39,656 bases of DNA from Bradyrhizobium acaciae (GTDB taxonomy: Bacteria; Pseudomonadota; Alphaproteobacteria; Rhizobiales; Xanthobacteraceae): NCBI RefSeq assembly GCF_020889785.1, contig NZ_JACMYK010000065.1, positions 1 to 39,656 of the forward strand, written 5' to 3'. Positions 38,672 to 39,656 of the stretch are shown one piece after another. Under the pieces are notes generated by a model that saw only the letters and a list, made by a program, of their open reading frames with translations, was not told the origin of the DNA and made no database searches. The number at the start of each line of letters is the position of its first letter. Positions within the stretch are counted from its first letter, which is position 1. The translations under genes and the position numbers were made by a program.

Positions 38672-39656
38672 ATGGCGGATCGGGTTGATCTGTGCGGTTT
38701 CTTGGTCCTTCTGGCGCTCGCGACTTTCGGTGCCGGAGCCGACCGCGCACTCGCGGACGAAGGAGATGCCGCACCTCCAAAGCGACCCGCTATCCAGGCG
38801 AACCGCTGGGCGGAGGATTGGTCGGTTCTCGCCGATCCAAGGCTGCGCACCGAGCCGTTCGACGAACTGAAGTACATTCCACTTTGGGCTACCGATCCCA
38901 AGAGCTACATTTCGCTGGGCGCAACGTTGCGGGAGCGCTTCGAGAGTAACAATGCAGCCGGCTTCGGCACCGGCAACACGCCATCCGATAGCTACTTCCT
39001 GCAACGGCTGCAGGTCCATGCCGACATCCACTTCAACGAAAATTGGCGTGCGTTCGTCCAGTTGGAGGATGATCGGGCCTTTCACAAGTTCAACGTCACT
39101 TCGGTCGATCAGGACAGGCTAGACCTTCGTCTGGCCTTCGTCGAATACGTCAACACGTTCTCGGGTGGTACCTTGAAGGCGCGTGCCGGACGACAGGATT
39201 TTGCCTTCGACCTGCAGCGTTTCGTATCGTCACGGGATGGGCCGAACGTCCGGCAGTCGTTCGATGCGCTCTGGGCTGACTGGGAGACCGGCGTCTGGCG
39301 GTTCATCGGCTTCGTCAGCCGTCCGGTCCAATATTTCGATGGTCGTCCGTTCGACGACACGTCCAACGACAGCTTCCGCTTCAGCACGTTGAGGGTCGAG
39401 CGCAAGGTGCTCGGCGACAAGGAGCTGTCGGCCTACTACTCGCTGTACGAACGGAACAACGCCAAGTACCTCGACGCGTTCGGCGACGAACACCGGCACG
39501 TCTTCGATGTGCGCTTCGCGGGCAACGCCCAGCACATCGATTGGGATCTTGAGGCCATGGGCCAGGTCGGCCAGGTGGCCACGGCAGATATTCGCGCCTG
39601 GGCCGTAGGTGCGCGGACGGGCTACACTTTTGCAAGCGCGCCTTGGCAGCCTCGGC
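38672..39656 (+). CDS. Alginate-export-family outer-membrane beta-barrel porin (partial)
   Basis: 328 codons are open to the end of the window; the stop lies to the right. The N terminus has a signal peptide (C-G-F-L-V-L-L-A-L-A-T-F-G-A-G-A, cleavage near A-L-A-D). The mature part shows alternating aromatic beta strands, for example S-Y-I-S-L-G-A-T-L-R-E-R-F-E-S-N, the A-R-A-G-R-Q-D-F strand, W-A-D-W-E-T-G-V-W-R-F-I-G-F-V-S-R-P-V-Q and A-Y-Y-S-L-Y-E-R. This is the alginate-export (AlgE-like) domain, which in many soil bacteria serves as an uptake pore for aromatic or acidic compounds and not for alginate. Start at ATG 38672, the first start after an in-frame stop; 16 bp after the VOC gene. 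Confidence 0.88.
   Translation, partial: MADRVDLCGFLVLLALATFGAGADRALADEGDAAPPKRPAIQANRWAEDWSVLADPRLRTEPFDELKYIPLWATDPKSYISLGATLRERFESNNAAGFGTGNTPSDSYFLQRLQVHADIHFNENWRAFVQLEDDRAFHKFNVTSVDQDRLDLRLAFVEYVNTFSGGTLKARAGRQDFAFDLQRFVSSRDGPNVRQSFDALWADWETGVWRFIGFVSRPVQYFDGRPFDDTSNDSFRFSTLRVERKVLGDKELSAYYSLYERNNAKYLDAFGDEHRHVFDVRFAGNAQHIDWDLEAMGQVGQVATADIRAWAVGARTGYTFASAPWQPR

Noticed and set aside
38672..39656. Alginate biosynthesis/export function for the last gene
   Set aside because: No alg polymerase or modification genes are present; the domain is also common in uptake porins next to catabolic genes.

Overview
The window is GC-rich, tightly packed DNA from an alphaproteobacterium. The best guess is a Bradyrhizobium or close relative (Nitrobacteraceae). 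This is inferred from the style of the propionyl-CoA carboxylase biotin domain at the left edge, the abundance of Liv-type ABC transporters, crotonases and acyl-CoA ligases, and the overall codon use; no rRNA or complete tRNA gene is present to confirm it. Almost everything here is accessory catabolism plus its regulators. I see no CRISPR array, transposase, phage gene or replication origin.

Region A (1-13436) starts with the end of pccA, then a small VOC protein and an FMN reductase. A complete branched-chain-amino-acid-type ABC transporter follows (livH-livM-livG-livF, overlapping or nearly overlapping frames, preceded by a 51-codon leader ORF coupled to livH). Downstream on the same strand are a crotonase, a creatininase-family amidohydrolase, a luciferase-like flavin monooxygenase, a second crotonase lacking both hydratase glutamates, a long-chain-type acyl-CoA ligase and a Tat-type periplasmic binding protein. 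A convergent AraC-family regulator closes the block. Together they look like an uptake plus CoA-thioester degradation pathway for an unidentified organic acid, with the FMN reductase feeding the luciferase-like oxygenase.

Region B (13437-25678) holds a small hypothetical gene, a pair of tandem hairpins ending in a good Rho-independent terminator (possibly the end of a small RNA), and a nic-type pyridine catabolic cluster. A divergent MarR regulator faces coxL-coxG-coxM-coxS-like molybdenum hydroxylase genes, followed by an FAD monooxygenase (NicC-like), a maleamate amidohydrolase (NicF-like), an N-formylmaleamate deformylase (NicD-like), 2,5-dihydroxypyridine 5,6-dioxygenase (NicX, the firmest call, with conserved H263/H317/D319) and an MFS importer (NicT-like). 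The parsimonious route is nicotinate -> 6-hydroxynicotinate -> 2,5-dihydroxypyridine -> N-formylmaleamate -> maleamate -> maleate. The hydroxylase is a three-subunit CoxLMS type with a CoxG protein in place of the Pseudomonas NicAB enzyme, and no maleate isomerase is present. Two 12-bp MarR-like operator sites lie in the divergent promoter region. A 777-bp gene-free spacer with a tRNA T-arm-like relic follows the cluster.

Region C (25679-31465) has a leftward operon of an alpha/beta hydrolase of the fluoroacetate dehalogenase type, a secreted metallo-beta-lactamase-fold hydrolase and an MFS exporter fused to a monooxygenase-like C-terminal domain. A ring-cleavage-type VOC dioxygenase is divergent, and a LysR regulator carries a perfect 17-bp palindrome just upstream of its start.

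Region D (31466-39656) has an AraC regulator, two paralogous YcaC-like isochorismatase-fold hydrolases flanking a chloroperoxidase/esterase-like hydrolase, and then a compact rightward operon: XapX small membrane protein, YtcJ-like amidohydrolase with a Cys/His-rich tail, DoxX membrane protein, periplasmic double VOC protein and an alginate-export-type outer-membrane porin that runs off the window. This compartment-spanning set has no function I can name and is the best candidate for an undescribed system.
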